Source of the DNA: Penicillus capitatus
Taxonomy: Eukaryota > Chlorophyta
DNA: 64,000 bases
Assembly: GCA_965649825.1 (NCBI GenBank)
Contig: OZ287694.1
Location: forward strand, 372,001-436,000
Direction of reading: 5' to 3'
In this document: piece by piece, positions 37,733-49,400 of the stretch
How positions within the stretch are numbered: the stretch's first letter is position 1
Layout: the number at the start of each line of letters is the position of its first letter
Program-made: the position numbers and the translations under genes
The notes under the pieces: model-generated
Told to the model about the DNA's origin: nothing
The model's input: only the letters and a program-made list of their open reading frames with translations
The model's database searches: none

Positions 37733-39900
37733 ATGTCTGACCGAATACCCCATTCGCCCACACATCTGCAATCCGCTATTCGAGCCCGCAAAAGAGAAAC
37801 GTGGCGGGAGTTCTTGGTCGATCACAGCGGGAGCACCAAGGACCTCTGGGCAACGTATAAAAGACTTACGAAGCCAACCAGAGTGGACAAGCTCACCTTT
37901 CTAACCACTGAGTCTGGAAACACAGTGGAGGAACCTTCCAAGATCAGTGACCTTCTCTTCCAGAAGTTCTTCCAGTCGAACCCAAACATTGAACCGAGGA
38001 GAAATTATGTACTGGACGCGCCGCCCTTGTTCCCTCGAGGGCAACAACTAAAACACAGGTCTGCGGTGCTCTACCTAGGAATCTGGATTGACGAAACTTT
38101 GTCTTGGAGCCCTCAGGTTCACAGCGCAGCGGGCAAAGTCCGCACGCGATAGGAGTGGATCAGACGAATGACTGGACCGACCTGGGGCATGCTCCCGGAA
38201 GCGGTCGGGAAACTCGTCAGCCGAGTGCTCGAACCTGCTGCCTATTACGGAGCAGAAGTGTGGCAAGCTGTGGCATACAACGAAAGGAAGCTGGCCCCCT
38301 TGAGAAAGTCATGCGACAAGCCTGTCTGCTTTTGTCAGGCTCATTCAGAACTCCTTCATACCCCTCGGCCTACACGCTTGCCGGGGTCCCCCCAACACAA
38401 CAGATCGTCCAACAAGCACTCTATTTTGATTCAAGACGAAGACACCGCGAAGAAGCAGGCTCGCTGTTCCGCTTATTCCGAGCAGGGCGCTCGGCGGGCC
38501 AATGCTACCGCAGAATTGCTTGGTCCCGCCTTCAAAGATCGATGCCTATGAGGCCGCTGGAATGCAACCCGCAGAGCTCACGACCATGGAGTCCGGTCCC
38601 TCCTCACTTGCTCGATCGTCTCACAGGCACAGCAGCGGTCCCAGAAACGGAACGGCCAGATTGGATCTTGATTGTAACGACGCACAAGGACCACGCTCGT
38701 AGGCGTATCGGTACAGGGTAAGGCTTGTTCCAAAAAGACCGGTCAGTTGGGGAAAACCGGTGGGACCCCGACCGGGCATCCGAAGAACTTTCGGTCCTGC
38801 TAGGGATACAAAAGGGACTATCCAAGCTAAGAGAACTAACCTGCCAAGCTGAGAATGACAGGAAACAAAGCCTTGGCATAGCGGTGGACTCGAAAAAGAG
38901 ACAGGCTGCAGCGCTGCGATGGACAAACGTACCTGTTGGAAATGTAGCATCCTATCCACTGTTCGTAGCCGTCTGAAGCGGTTCGTTTCATGGTAACCAC
39001 CTTTGGCGCGCTGTCCATCAGATGCGACGGGTGCTAGCCTCCGAACCGAATTCTTCATAACAGTCGGGCGATGGTTTTCGAACATGCCCTGAAGTTCGCG
39101 ACTGATAGCTGTTGGGGTTAGGAAAGCCACAACCATCGTGGGTATTTAAAGACCGACAATCCTCTTGTAATTATCCTGAGTTCTTGGTGCTATCTCTGAG
39201 TATTCATTATCACCGTCGTCACGTTGTTTCGACTCGTGTTTGTTTCTCGTTGTGCAGAAGATTCCCAACAGTACCTAACCTCAGTGTTGAGATACAGAAG
39301 ACTCTGTTACTCTGGTCTCTTGACGGGCACAGCACCTTTTGGACGACCTCGGATTGGTGTCCGGGACTCAGTCCCTTCATGTCGGTGCTGAAGAGGGCAA
39401 AATCCGCGACCGAATCAAAGGTCTGGGATGCTAAAGGTATGCCTCCGGACAGAGCATGGTTCAAGCGAAGAATAGCTCAGTACCTCAACGATATGGCTCG
39501 GCGAGAGATCCAACAAAGAGAGGCCAGTCAACACCTGACAGCATACTTATTAGAGTTCAAACGCGGCCAGTTCCCTGGAAAGTATTTACATAGAGCCCCA
39601 GCCTCCAGACTCTCTCAGTTTGCGGCCAGCCACTTTCCCTGCAGACAATACCTGAAGCGATTTGGAATATCAGACGACCCAGTGAGTTGCGACTGCGGCC
39701 ACTCATGCGAAGATCGTGACCATTTACTGCTCGACTGTCCAAGGTTCTCGTTGGCCACGCGACATTTGGTCAACCGATTAGAGGCCCCCTCACAGTTGCC
39801 AGAATCTTTGACAATGCGGAAGAGATCTCGGAATTCGTCGAAGCTATAGCGGAGCAGTGGTCCTCGGATGATCGCAAGTGGAAACGAGACACGGGTCCAA
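37733..39900 (+). mobile_element. Decayed non-LTR (LINE-type) retrotransposon, 3' half of the polyprotein
   Basis: Pieces in changing frames follow LINE order. RT thumb-region motifs appear (LYLGIWIDETLSWSPQVH near 38070; VLEPAAYYGAEVW near 38230). Near 39550-39800 a C-terminal part has CDCGHSCEDRDHLLLDCP, the CCHC-like finger found after RT in many LINEs. The catalytic RT core is not recognisable and several stops intervene, so the copy is dead. A promoter-like repeat starts inside it at 38934. Confidence 0.7.
38934..39258 (+). repeat. Promoter-like repeat starting TGTTGGAAATGTAG, related to the left end of the 58.4-kb element
   Basis: It shares with 58429-58750 the start TGT(T/C)GGA(A/T)ATG(T/C)AG, a GCGCGCTG(T)CCATC block, GCGACGGGTG and a TATA-like GGTATTTAAA / GTACTTAAAC at the same distance. 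Both copies are preceded by GTACC. Confidence 0.55.
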
Positions 39901-40189
39901 GGGAAGGGAGGCGAAACTTCCCCGACGCTGGACGGCCCTAATCGCTTCATCTTGGAACGCAGGGACCGGAACGCAGAGAGCATGTCTAAAGAAACTAGGT
40001 CTTCAAGCACCCAAGATGCATTAGGGAAGTCGCAGTTCCGATCGTACCGCAGTCTCTGCCCAACCTTCCTTTCTTTACTGTGATGATTCGATCTGTCACC
40101 TAAAGTTTGACGCCTAGAACTCTGTCTCTGTTACCTATAAACACATGCACTCCTGATCATTTCGAAAAGGAGTTGTAGAAGCAACCAGA

Positions 40190-41156
40190 CTAGAAAAATG
40201 TCTTCCTCCACACAAGGGACATAGATGCTTCGGTTTTTTTCGGTTTGAGCGGGCAATCAGCTTGGAAATGATTGGGAGACCCGCACCACCAACAAACCAT
40301 CCGTTTTTGTCCCGTGGGCGAGCTGTCTACAGCCGACGTACTCGGCATCGCCCCGTCGCGACTGGCACTCCCGGCTGTCGCCTTCGTCGACTCCGTCTCA
40401 GCGATCCGCGCTTCGAGCCGGCGCACCTGCTCTGTCAGGCGCCTCGTCTCAGTTGTGGGCGGTGCGAGAAACGACGGAATCCGCAACCAAATGTGCCTAA
40501 ACAATGAACGACTGGAAGGCGTGAGAGCTGTGTCGCTATCGCCGAGGCCACAGAATACGGAGACGCCAGACGAAGCAAACTCCATGCGACTACGTTCATC
40601 GCCGCACAACACCGCTACCAGAACCACCGTCTCCACCTCGCGGAGGCTTTGGACGAGGTCAACAGCTGCGGCGACAAAACCCTCCGTGAAGACGAGCGGT
40701 GACCAGAAGAGTCGGCCAAATTGACTGAAGACGAAGACGGTCAACTCTCCGGCTTTCTCGAGGACGTCTGTCGCGCAGACGAACGCGCCGTCACAAGCTT
40801 CGCGATGCTCGTCCGGCTCGGGCACCAACACTGGCGGTGGCTTGGCTCTAAAGAAAAGTGATCAAAGCCACGACCACCAGGATTTGTGCTGGGGTTGAGA
40901 TGCCGACGCAGAAGACGACGATTCATCTGTGCTCGTGGATGTAGCTTCGTTCGGTGATGTTTCCGCCCCAGAACGAGTCTGGATGGCGACGGTGCCATGC
41001 ACAAGCAGCAGCGGAAGAACGCCTAACGACGCTCCGAAACCAAACTGTCGTGTGCGCTGCGCGGTGGGCCGGGCGCCGTCTGCATGCGAATCCGAGGCAT
41101 CGGAAAACGACGAACGAACGCGGATTAAAAGTTAATAACAATTTCGTGATTGTCAA
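40190..41156 (-). mobile_element. Gag-like/ORF1-like retroelement protein with CCHC knuckle
   Basis: The minus-strand frame 40831-40190 encodes a coiled-coil stretch (TRRLTEQVRRLEARIAETES), a Ser/Thr linker and CWWCGSPNHFQADCP, a CCHC zinc knuckle (C-x2-C-x4-H-x4-C). This layout is typical of retroelement ORF1/Gag nucleic-acid-binding proteins. Short ORFs to 41156 may be its 5' part. It sits 0.3 kb from the LINE fragment but on the other strand, so it probably belongs to a different insertion. Confidence 0.55.
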
Positions 41157-41287
41157 TTTCAGTTTCCTTGCTCACAGGTCATGATCAATCCATCACCTGT
41201 CAAGCATGCCACGGCTGCCATACTCACGTTCTTTGGTGTAGTCGTCTATGGTCAACAATTCATTTTCGAATGACACGCTTACCGCGT

Positions 41288-42525
41288 CTAGCGCAGTGTT
41301 CTGCAAGTAAACATCACATAAGGAGAAAAGTTTTCATGATGTACCCGTGCTCGTTCTGTATTGAAGTGGACGTATCCGTAGTTCGCCAACCTGGTTTTCC
41401 TGCCGCGTAGACGGGGGACTTCTACCTCTGCGACTGCGCCAAACTGCGCGAATGTTTCACTAAGTGCATTCGTCAAAGCTTCTTTCTCTGTTCTCATTCG
41501 TGATCGAAGTCCCCTGATGCGAACGGAATAACGGGTCTCTAAACATAGAAGAACATCTTCCCTTACAGATAACGATGAGTGGGTGACCAACTTGTTCTTC
41601 GAGTTACAGGCTCATCATCGGCCGCCGAAAGGCGCACTTGACTGCCGTAGATTTTCACCGCCTCCTTTGCCACAGCTTTATCTGCCTCATCTTGGGTGTG
41701 AAAAAATACATGCCCTTCTGTGCGATTTTTGCCTCTTCCGTCACGAACTTCAGAACAAACAATTGTCACTGACAATAGAATCGATAGAGTCTTCATACGC
41801 TGCATGAGACGGTCCACTTCTCCGCAGTCGGCAAGGGCATGGGTGAGACGGATTTTGTTCATTCGGGTAACAAGTTCGTAAACAGTCGAATCCGTCGGAA
41901 GGTTGTGCACCCGTACTCTGTATTCGGCGCGACCACGGAGTCAGGACGCTTCGGCGCGACCAAGGCCTCGGGACGCTTCGGCGCGGTCACGGCCTAGCGA
42001 TCGCGATCGCGATCGCGACCGCGTGACGGGGCCCGTCGTCTCTTGCGGCTCCTGCGTCGTCGTCGGCACCAAGCGCGATCGCGACCGCGTAACGGGGCCC
42101 GTCGTCGTCGGCGGCTCCTGCGTCGTCGGCGGCGTCATCTCTTGTGGCTCCTGCGTCGTCGTTGCCGCCAAGCGCGTTTGCGACCGAGTGACGGGGCCCG
42201 TCGTCCTCGGCGGTTGTTTGTCTCCGCCGCCCCGAAGCCCGAGATCGCCCACGTAGATGAACTTCTGCATAACGTGGGACCGATCCGCCAGGATGTGAAT
42301 CCGACGGCTCAGTGCGCTACAAGGCAGGCGGGCCAGGTCTCGCATCGCTTCTGCCGGATCGCGGAAACCCTTGCAGCAAAGCGGAACAGTCGTATCCCGA
42401 GAGAACGGACCCATTCGCTCGCGGATGCGCCCCGAGAAGCTCTTTCCTTCTCGAACGATCTCCACGAGGCCATGTCCTTCGACCTCGACCTCGCAGATCT
42501 TCTCGGAGTCACGCGTTTCGTTCAT
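41288..42525 (-). CDS. RNA-binding protein with Ser/Arg repeats and two RRM-like domains (exon joints partly unresolved)
   Basis: The first exon (42525-41941) ends in three or so imperfect repeats of TTTQEPQETTGPVTRSRSR followed by an RS-rich tail. The next frame (about 41910-41570) holds an RRM with RVHNLPTDSTVYELVTR as first strand and GHVFFHTQDEADKAV as RNP1. A further exon (about 41540-41300) has ALSETFAQFGAVAEVEVPRL and YGYVHFNTERA, a second RRM. Order suggests an SR-type splicing or RNA-binding protein. Intron phases between exons could not be settled. A retroelement ORF1 with RRMs is the alternative. Confidence 0.5.
41995..42215 (-). repeat. Coding GC-rich tandem repeats in the RS protein
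   Basis: Repeats of about 60-70 bp built on GTGACGGGGCCCGTCGTC and GGCTCCTGCGTCGTCG, ending in a GCGATC microsatellite. They encode the TTTQEPQETTGPVTRSRSR units and the RSRSRS tract. Confidence 0.7.
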
Positions 42526-42552
42526 CTCTATGGACCTCGAGGATAGGACATG

Positions 42553-44424
42553 CTAGAGTCTGAAGGAGCGGCTCCGGGAACGTGATGCGACTGGGATCGT
42601 CAGGCGCTGGGACGTCAGGTTGCTCTTGATACCAAAGCTCGATAGAAACAGCAGCAGCACGAGGGAGAGGCCATACATCAGGACGTTCACGTGCAGACTG
42701 CGACACTGTGCAACGACGCATCCGCCGTACAGTGCCTTGTTGTCGGCAGCGTCTGTTTCGGCCAGCTTCGCCGTCGAATTGCCCGAGCACATGAATCCAC
42801 CGCCCTTCTCTGCGCTGTTGTCCGTCGCATTGGTGCGATCAGGCGTCACTCTCGAATTCGGTGCATGGACGAATCCGTTGCAGTCGTCTGCGGTGTTCTT
42901 CGGTGCTTTCGTGTGTCTGAACTCCGACTCTGAGCTATCCACGTGGACACAGCCACCCTTGTCAAATGCGACATTGTCCTCGAACACGGAGCCGGACACG
43001 GAAATCTTCGACTCGTAGCCGTAGATCACGGGTCCTCTGAAGCCTTCATTTGCACCGAACGTGCAGTTCTCTATTTGGACAGACGACCTCACTGAATGAA
43101 CACAGTTACTCTTCATTCTTTCGTCGACTCGCGTGATTAAAGCATTCCTCCTGAACGATGCATTCGAAAGTGAAATGTGGCCTTCTTCGATTCGAGTGAT
43201 CGTCAGGTTGTTTTCGGATGCGGCGAATCCATGGATCGTGGTTCTCGATGAGTTGTGCCCGTAGAACAGGGAAGACTGCTGCCCATCGGCCTCGGCGACT
43301 CTGTTCCCGGATGCGGTGCAATCTTCCGGTCGGTCTCTCTGTGCGAGGTGAACTCCACGGGCTTCGCCCGAGCAGACGTTGTCCGAGATCTCCACTTCGA
43401 CCATCTCTAGTTCTGAGCAGGATGGAGAAGACATCCGGAGTGCCGACGCCGCAGTAAGGTCGTTGTGACGAAACGTGAAGCGGTGCAGAGCCACGAGACC
43501 GGCGACAGCTTCTGTGCGGCATGCCGCACCTTCGATGAGTGATCGGGCTTTATGTGCGCCGTCGAATGCGCACTCTTCGATGACAAGATCGACGAAGGTA
43601 ACACTTCTGGACCTACGGGAGAAAAGGTAATTGTCGTCTCACTCGAGCTGTCTGTCTTACTGAATGAAAAAGAGTCCCGTGTTCTTATGAGGACATGTGA
43701 ATCTTGTCTTTGTGGTTGAACTTTGGGAGACGGCGTCTTTGGAGTCGACGCCGCTGACTTGGGTGGTGAGGGTCAGTTGCCATGGAATGGTGAAAGGCGA
43801 CGATGGACGCACGACGCCTGTCACGTTGAACGCGAGTACATCGCCTTGCTTCGTGCAGTCGACAGGCATCTGCAGGTCGTTGTCAATTTGTTCAAGGACA
43901 TCGTCGTCGACGAGCCATGTTCGGCCGTCCATTGTGGTACATCTTTCCTTGTCCTCTCGCATCAAGGCACATGCGAACCCTGACAAGTTTAATCGTCGTC
44001 AGAATTCAGCGTTCTGTGCGATGGACAGGAAAAGCCGAACCTGTAGCGATTCCTCGGTCGGATGAGTTGGAAAGTGGTGGAGTGCGCTCCCCGTTTGCCG
44101 TCTACAGAAAAAGATGGAATAGTTAATGCCCTCTCAGTCGAATGGCGGCAGGAGAATGATTGACTAACGTCTTGTGAATGGTTTGTGGTGAAGTCGGCTG
44201 GCGTTTCAGACGGTGTGGTAGGCAGTTCGTCGTCCATGTAGCCTAGACGCAACACAGCACCCGCTGGAGAGATGCGACGCAGTCGGTGGAGGAGAACCGT
44301 CGACTGCAGAAGCTGCGTCTGGTGGACGCAGCGACGCGCTTTGAACAGCGCAAGTCTGTCTGCTCTGCTGCGCGAGCGCGCAGCAGAGCAGACGGAGCTT
44401 GAAACGGAGAAGAAAGCTTCGCAT
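42553..44424 (-). CDS. Receptor-family paralogue D: short form, 536 aa, single membrane anchor
   Basis: Five exons: 44424-44328, 44242-44169, 44101-44041, 43979-43661 and 43612-42553. The first four have exactly the family lengths 97, 74, 61 and 319; the sum is 1611 nt, open throughout, ending in TAG. It has the signal peptide (MRSFLLRFKLRLLCCALA), the cap and about 300 residues of beta-helix. The cysteine-rich module and multi-pass region are missing. Instead the helix runs into one hydrophobic segment (MYGLSLVLLLFLSSFGIKSN) like the first membrane helix of gene B, then a short basic tail. It may be a functional truncated receptor or decoy; equally it may be a recent deletion derivative. Its upstream region carries the 204-bp insertion. 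Confidence 0.8.
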
Positions 44425-44525
44425 CTCGTGGACGTAGACTGCAGAACGAAACGTTGCAGAATGCGTCGTCCGAACTAACGCGGTCATTATCAAGTGATCG
44501 AGACAGCGGCTGAAAAGACAGGCAT

Positions 44526-44729
44526 TGATGGGGGTACACCAACGGTTCTGGCCCCGCGGACCGGACACGCTGTCCGCTTCCTGATGGGACGGCGGTCCGC
44601 GGGTGCCGACGGGTATAAAGCTGACGTCACGCCCTGCCTGTAGCATTTGCATTTGCTCAGGTTCGTCCCTCCGCTTCGCCGTGGCGCGTGCGCGCGACGC
44701 GGTGCGTCTTTCGTTTGGCATCCTCGTCA
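44526..44729 (+). mobile_element. 204-bp insertion, TG...CA ends, 5-bp target duplication GGCAT; solo-LTR-like
   Basis: The block starts TGATGGGGG and ends CTCGTCA, flanked by GGCAT at 44521-44525 and 44730-44734. The inverted duplicate at 59680-59690 reads straight through with a single GGCAT, so it is the empty site. Inside are GTATAAAG and a palindromic TGACGTCA, a TATA plus CRE arrangement. It is homologous to the last 206 bp of the element at 58429-59534, as expected for a solo LTR. The orientation given follows the TATA box. Confidence 0.8.
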
Positions 44730-44734
44730 GGCAT

Positions 44735-45197
44735 CATGCCTTGAATTGTCTCCGCAGTGCAACGAATCCTACATGGTACAAGATGCGCTCGTTGGACGGA
44801 GAGACGCTGCCAACCAGGTAGGTACGCGGGCGACATATTTTGAAGAATATCTGCTATTGCTATTGACTAAACGAAGGTACTGTCTTCAACAGGCAAACAT
44901 TCAGCACTGCCGATGCGGGAGTGTCCAGTGAGGCAGAAGGGATGACCTCATTTCGGAGACTCCTTCCTCCGCGTCCTCGAACCGGCGGAGAACGTATCCG
45001 GTAAAGATGTGTGACGTTCTCGGTCACACTTTTGGCGTCTGGAATCGCAGTCCGATTCGAGAATCTCGACGTAGCGCGGGATCGTGTCCTGCGGCTTCCC
45101 CATGGCTTCCCCCGCCCCTCACACATCCAGACAACCCTCACTCTCTGCGACCTCCGAATTCAGGTCGCGACGCTGACGGACCAGAAGATGTCGTGGA
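44735..45197 (+). repeat. Left copy of an inverted segmental duplication (partners 58095-58428 and 59535-59685)
   Basis: Near-identical sequence occurs in reverse orientation at 58095-58428 and 59535-59685; the gap there is a 1.1-kb insertion. It encodes on the plus strand GIAVRFENLDVARDRV and CDLRIQVATLTDQKMSWMQI, helical stretches that look like exons of an unidentified coiled-coil gene. The duplication continues leftward through the 5' exons of gene D. Confidence 0.85.
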
Positions 45198-45204
45198 TGC
45201 AGAT

Positions 45205-45460
45205 CGTCGTCGTCCATGTAGCCTAGACGCAACACAGCACCCGCTGGAGAGATGCGACGCAGTCGGTGGAGGAGAACCGTCGACTGCAGAAGCTGCGTCT
45301 GGTGGACGCAGCGACGCGCTTTGAACAGCGCAAGTCTGTCTGCTCTCCTGCGCGAGCGCGCAGCAGAGCAGACAGAGCAGACAGAGCTTGAAACGGAGAA
45401 GTAAGCTTCGCATCTTGTGGACGTAGACTGCAGAACGAAACGTTGCAGAATGATCCGTTT
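45205..45460 (-). pseudogene. Receptor-family exon 1 fragment (third 5' copy)
   Basis: Signal-peptide exon plus intron 1 and the first bases of exon 2, nearly identical to 44223-44470 except for an insertion that duplicates LCL (LCLLCLLCC). It breaks at about 45200, where it is joined to the coiled-coil segment. No further exons follow. Confidence 0.85.
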
Positions 45461-45608
45461 CGTTTTCAGGACCATCAAGGGATGATTGCCTCATCGATCG
45501 AACAGACAGGTACATCCTGTTCTCTCGACGGACGTGGCGCGACACGGATGGACTTATGTAAACGCTGGCGTCAGTGGTCCAGGTGCGTCACTCATTGGTT
45601 TCAGACTG

Positions 45609-46148
45609 TCAGAATACATGCGCGACGTTATAGAAGATAATCCAGAAGAGGCGGAAGGATAGAGTGCCGCTAGATTTGAAGACCGTCGATGTGAGTGGCA
45701 CCTTCCATGCACCGTAGTACTTACGAAGACGGGATTCCGTGTTCGTCACGACCATTCCCGAATCCTATACATCACACTTGTCACACATTTGCCACACCCA
45801 GGGCGGCGTTCTGTCAAGCACCAGTCCATGGAGGAAGAGCACATACATCAGGAATCCCTTCCATCCTGTGATCCCGAGCAATCCCGCCACGACGCCCGCC
45901 ACGACGCCCGCCACCACAGACGCCACTGTCCGTCTGCCGTCACATCGATGCTCGAAGGTGTTGCGAGGCCGTCGAGTGGAAGGATACGTGAAGTGCAGGA
46001 CGGAGAGGTTGTGTTTGAAGCTGGGAATAGAGGGGAGCTCTTTGTTCTTGAGTCCCGTCACGATGGCGCTCTGCCGTTTCTCTTCGCGTCCTGCTTTTCG
46101 TTCCATCACTGGCGATACTGTACGACGCTCGACTGTCCCGCGGGCCAT
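45609..46148 (-). CDS. EMC6: EMC6-like subunit of the ER membrane protein complex
   Basis: Two exons, 46148-45822 and 45764-45609, are joined by a 57-nt phase-0 intron. Joined, they read LLGITGWKGFLMYVLFLHGL followed by DSGMVVTNTESRLRKYY and end LFWIIFYNVAHVF plus TGA. This matches the EMC6 pattern GLTGxxGFxFYxL ... KYF ... LFWTFLYGMVHVY, with identical spacing across the intron. EMC6 is a small ER membrane subunit that helps insert membrane proteins. The N-terminus before HRCDGRRTVASVVAG is long (predicted 160 aa against about 110), so the true start may be an internal Met or another exon. Confidence 0.75.
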
Positions 46149-46433
46149 GAAACGTCTACGACAGAACTTTAACTACGCCGGCATTCGTGTCTACCTGGAC
46201 CTCCTGACGGTCCCTCTGCCGCGTCGAGATGCAGGCAGTCCTGTCGGATGCGTTTCTAGGGCAGCGGCAACACGGCACTGCCGCATCGGACGGTCCCGAA
46301 GCTCGGTGCCGTGAACTGGAGGGCCTTGAAGACGGCGGGAATCAGAGGTCACACTTTCTCACACTTTTCACTTGCGATGGTGTTGCTCCGTAGGATGCGT
46401 GTTCGACAAGGATAGCACATTGACGAGGCCGAT

Positions 46434-49400
46434 TCAGCAAGAACTGGACAAGGAGACAGCACCAGGCTTGATCGCCTGCAAAGAGGCGTTCGGCGATGCC
46501 ATCGTCCTCTTCAGCAACTCCGCCGGTCTCGAACAGTGCGATCCCCGATAGCTGTAGAGAAAGTAGAAGAGCAGAATCATCAGCATGAGAAACGGCAACG
46601 TCAATGGCGTCAACACCGCTACCATCACCAACGTCGACGCCAACTGCAGCGCACTTCTGCGTCACATCATCGGTTAGCCACGTCACATCACGGAAGAGCG
46701 GACGACCTGACGAAGAAGGAGATAAAATCGACGAGATTCTTGTCGATGTCGGCCGTGTCTTTGGTCACACGGTTGATGATGCGACCCACCGGTGTAGTAT
46801 GGCAGAACGACATCGGTGCCCGAATCAGTTGCCACATCATGTTTCGGTGCAAGACGTCGGAGGCGATGCGTCCCAGTCTCTTGAAATACAACTGATTGAT
46901 AAGGCTGACCGATACCTGGCCCAAGAGAATGGCGCCGTAGATCCACATGTAAAACATCTCTCCGTGATCGGCATCGTCACCAGCGTTGGTCCAGACGGTT
47001 AGCCAGATGGTTCCGGCCACGCGGATCGCTTCGCCCATGGTGAACTGGAACATGAGGAAGAGGGAAGGCACTCGGCCACCCATCGCAGCGACGTAGCTTC
47101 AGATCACTTTGAGAGAGACCAGTCCGATGGAACGACGCTCTTTCTGTATCAGCTGCGATTCTTTGATCTCTGCTGAGGTCGTTGATGTGACAGCAGCACC
47201 TTGCGCCGCCGCCGCCGCCGCCTTTTGCGGTTTTCGGATCGCTTCGAATTCTCCCCGGCCAATTCCTCTTCGACCAGAGTCTCGGCCATCATCTGCGCGA
47301 AGCTTCCGTTTGGTTTAGCCATGAGCGACGCAGAGGTGCCTTCGTCCGTGATCTTGCCGTTGTGGATGTAGAAGATGTGATCGACAACATTTACGTACTG
47401 CAGTTGGTTTGTCACCAACACCATCGTCTTGTCCTTCATGGCTCCCTTGATGCATTCGTGGAAGACATTGCGCCCGACGTGCGCGTCCAGCGCAGAGAGG
47501 GGATCGTCCAGGAGGCAGATATCCGCATCGGCATACACCGCCCTGGCCAGGGCGATTTTCTGTTTCTGTCCGCCAGATATATTAATCTCCTTCTCATCCA
47601 GTTCTGTCTGATCGCCGCCTGGCAGCACCTCCAAATCTGGAATCAAACTGGCGGCGTGAATGGCGGCGGCGTGAATGGCGGCGGCGTGAATGGCGGCGGC
47701 GTGAATGGCGGCGGCGTGAATGGCGGCGGCGTGAATGGCGGCGGCGTGAATGGCGGCGGCGTAGCGCCCTTCGTCAAATGCCGATCCGAAGAGAATGTTG
47801 TCGCGCATGGTGGCGTTGATGATGAAGGGCGTCTGCGGGATGAGTGCCAGTCGACCGTGCACCGGCGTCTCCGTGCCGGCGACGTCCTGCATCAACCCAA
47901 CGATGCTGGACAGAATGGACGACTTGCCGGAGCCTGTTGGACCCGCAATGGCCGTCAACGAACCGGCAGCGATGTTCAATCGGAGTCCTGGCAGAACAAC
48001 GCCGTCATTTGTATTCCACGCAAAATCGCCGTGCACCTCCACAGCGATCTCTCCTACATCACCACAGCCACTGACGCCAACCCCTCGCCGTGTGATGGGG
48101 GGACCTTTGGCTGCGGGAGGCATAAACGTGGCTTCCGGCTGCTCGTTCGATTTGAGAAACGCCTCCAGACGCTTGAGCGATACATTCGCCTGTGGCACGT
48201 GCATTGTATGGAGGCGTAGAGAGATGCTGAACAGACTTGTGTGAGTTGGGTGATGACCTGAGGGAGTTGAAACATCGGAAATCGCAGAATGTTGAACAGG
48301 GTCAGCGAGACGAACGCCTTCGATGCCGTCAGTTCGTTCCCGATGAGGTCATAGACGGCAAAGGTGGAAACGGAGACCACCGATGGGACACTGGTCACGA
48401 TGAAAGTATTCACCGCACCTACACACGCCCTCCACCTCGACAGAACTATCGAGGGTCAGCGGAGGCGCACTGAGGACAAAGGACTTCCAGAGAATGCCGA
48501 GCTCCCGTCCACGAACGGCCAGGATGCGATTCCAGAACGGCTTCTCCCGAGCATTGCATTTGACGGCGTCGACGCCTAGAACGAGAAGGCGGTGCACGTG
48601 GGGTAGATGGGATGGCGAGGGGATGTATTGCCTGAGACGAGTTCTCCTTCGAGCTTTGCCCTTTCGTCCGTTTCTTGCAGCGCTCGACGGACAAAGCCAG
48701 CAGACCACCGCACAATGGCTGTCTGTACTGGGACCAAGACGAGCAGCGACGCCACAGCGACAAGGGATGAGACACCGAGTTGGCGAAAGAGCATGGCGGA
48801 GGCGCCAATCATACGCGGCGGAGCGGACATCGGACTCAACGAATTCTGGCAGGCCAGTTGAGGCGCTTCGGAATCTGAGGCGACAAAGTTGAAGATCTGT
48901 CCGGTGGGAGAAGGCAGCTCGATTGGTGGGTTGGATGTAGAGCGATTTACGATGGACCTCCGTCGTAACGATCGATCGCATTTGGAATCCGGCACGCATC
49001 ACGCGCTGGAAGTGCTGGTTGTCGGCGAGGGTGCCGAGAATGAGGGCCACGAACATCGACACGACAATGGTGTATCCCTTCCACGAGGGCTCGTCATCTT
49101 CGACCGTTTTGAGCAGGAGATCCAGAAACACCGGCGCGGTAAACTGCGCGGCGTCGTTCATGAGCTTGAGGGGAACGGCCTGTAGCGATGGCATCTCACA
49201 CAACGGGTCACATCAAAAAGTGCGACCAAACTTGGAGGAAGAGGCGCTGAATGCATCTCCACAGCGCACGGAAAAGACTGGGCTGTTGCCACCTCCTGGG
49301 TCCCCGTCCCCGTCTGAGCAACATCTCACTCTTCCAGTGCTTCTGAAACGTATTCAAGAGCGACTGTGCGCGATCGGGGCGATCCAGCAGCCAGATGTCT

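Noticed and set aside
47099-47101. Nuclear code with TGA as tryptophan
   Set aside because: TGA ends genes B, C, EMC6 and the 248-aa gene at natural C-termini, and TGG is used for Trp throughout.
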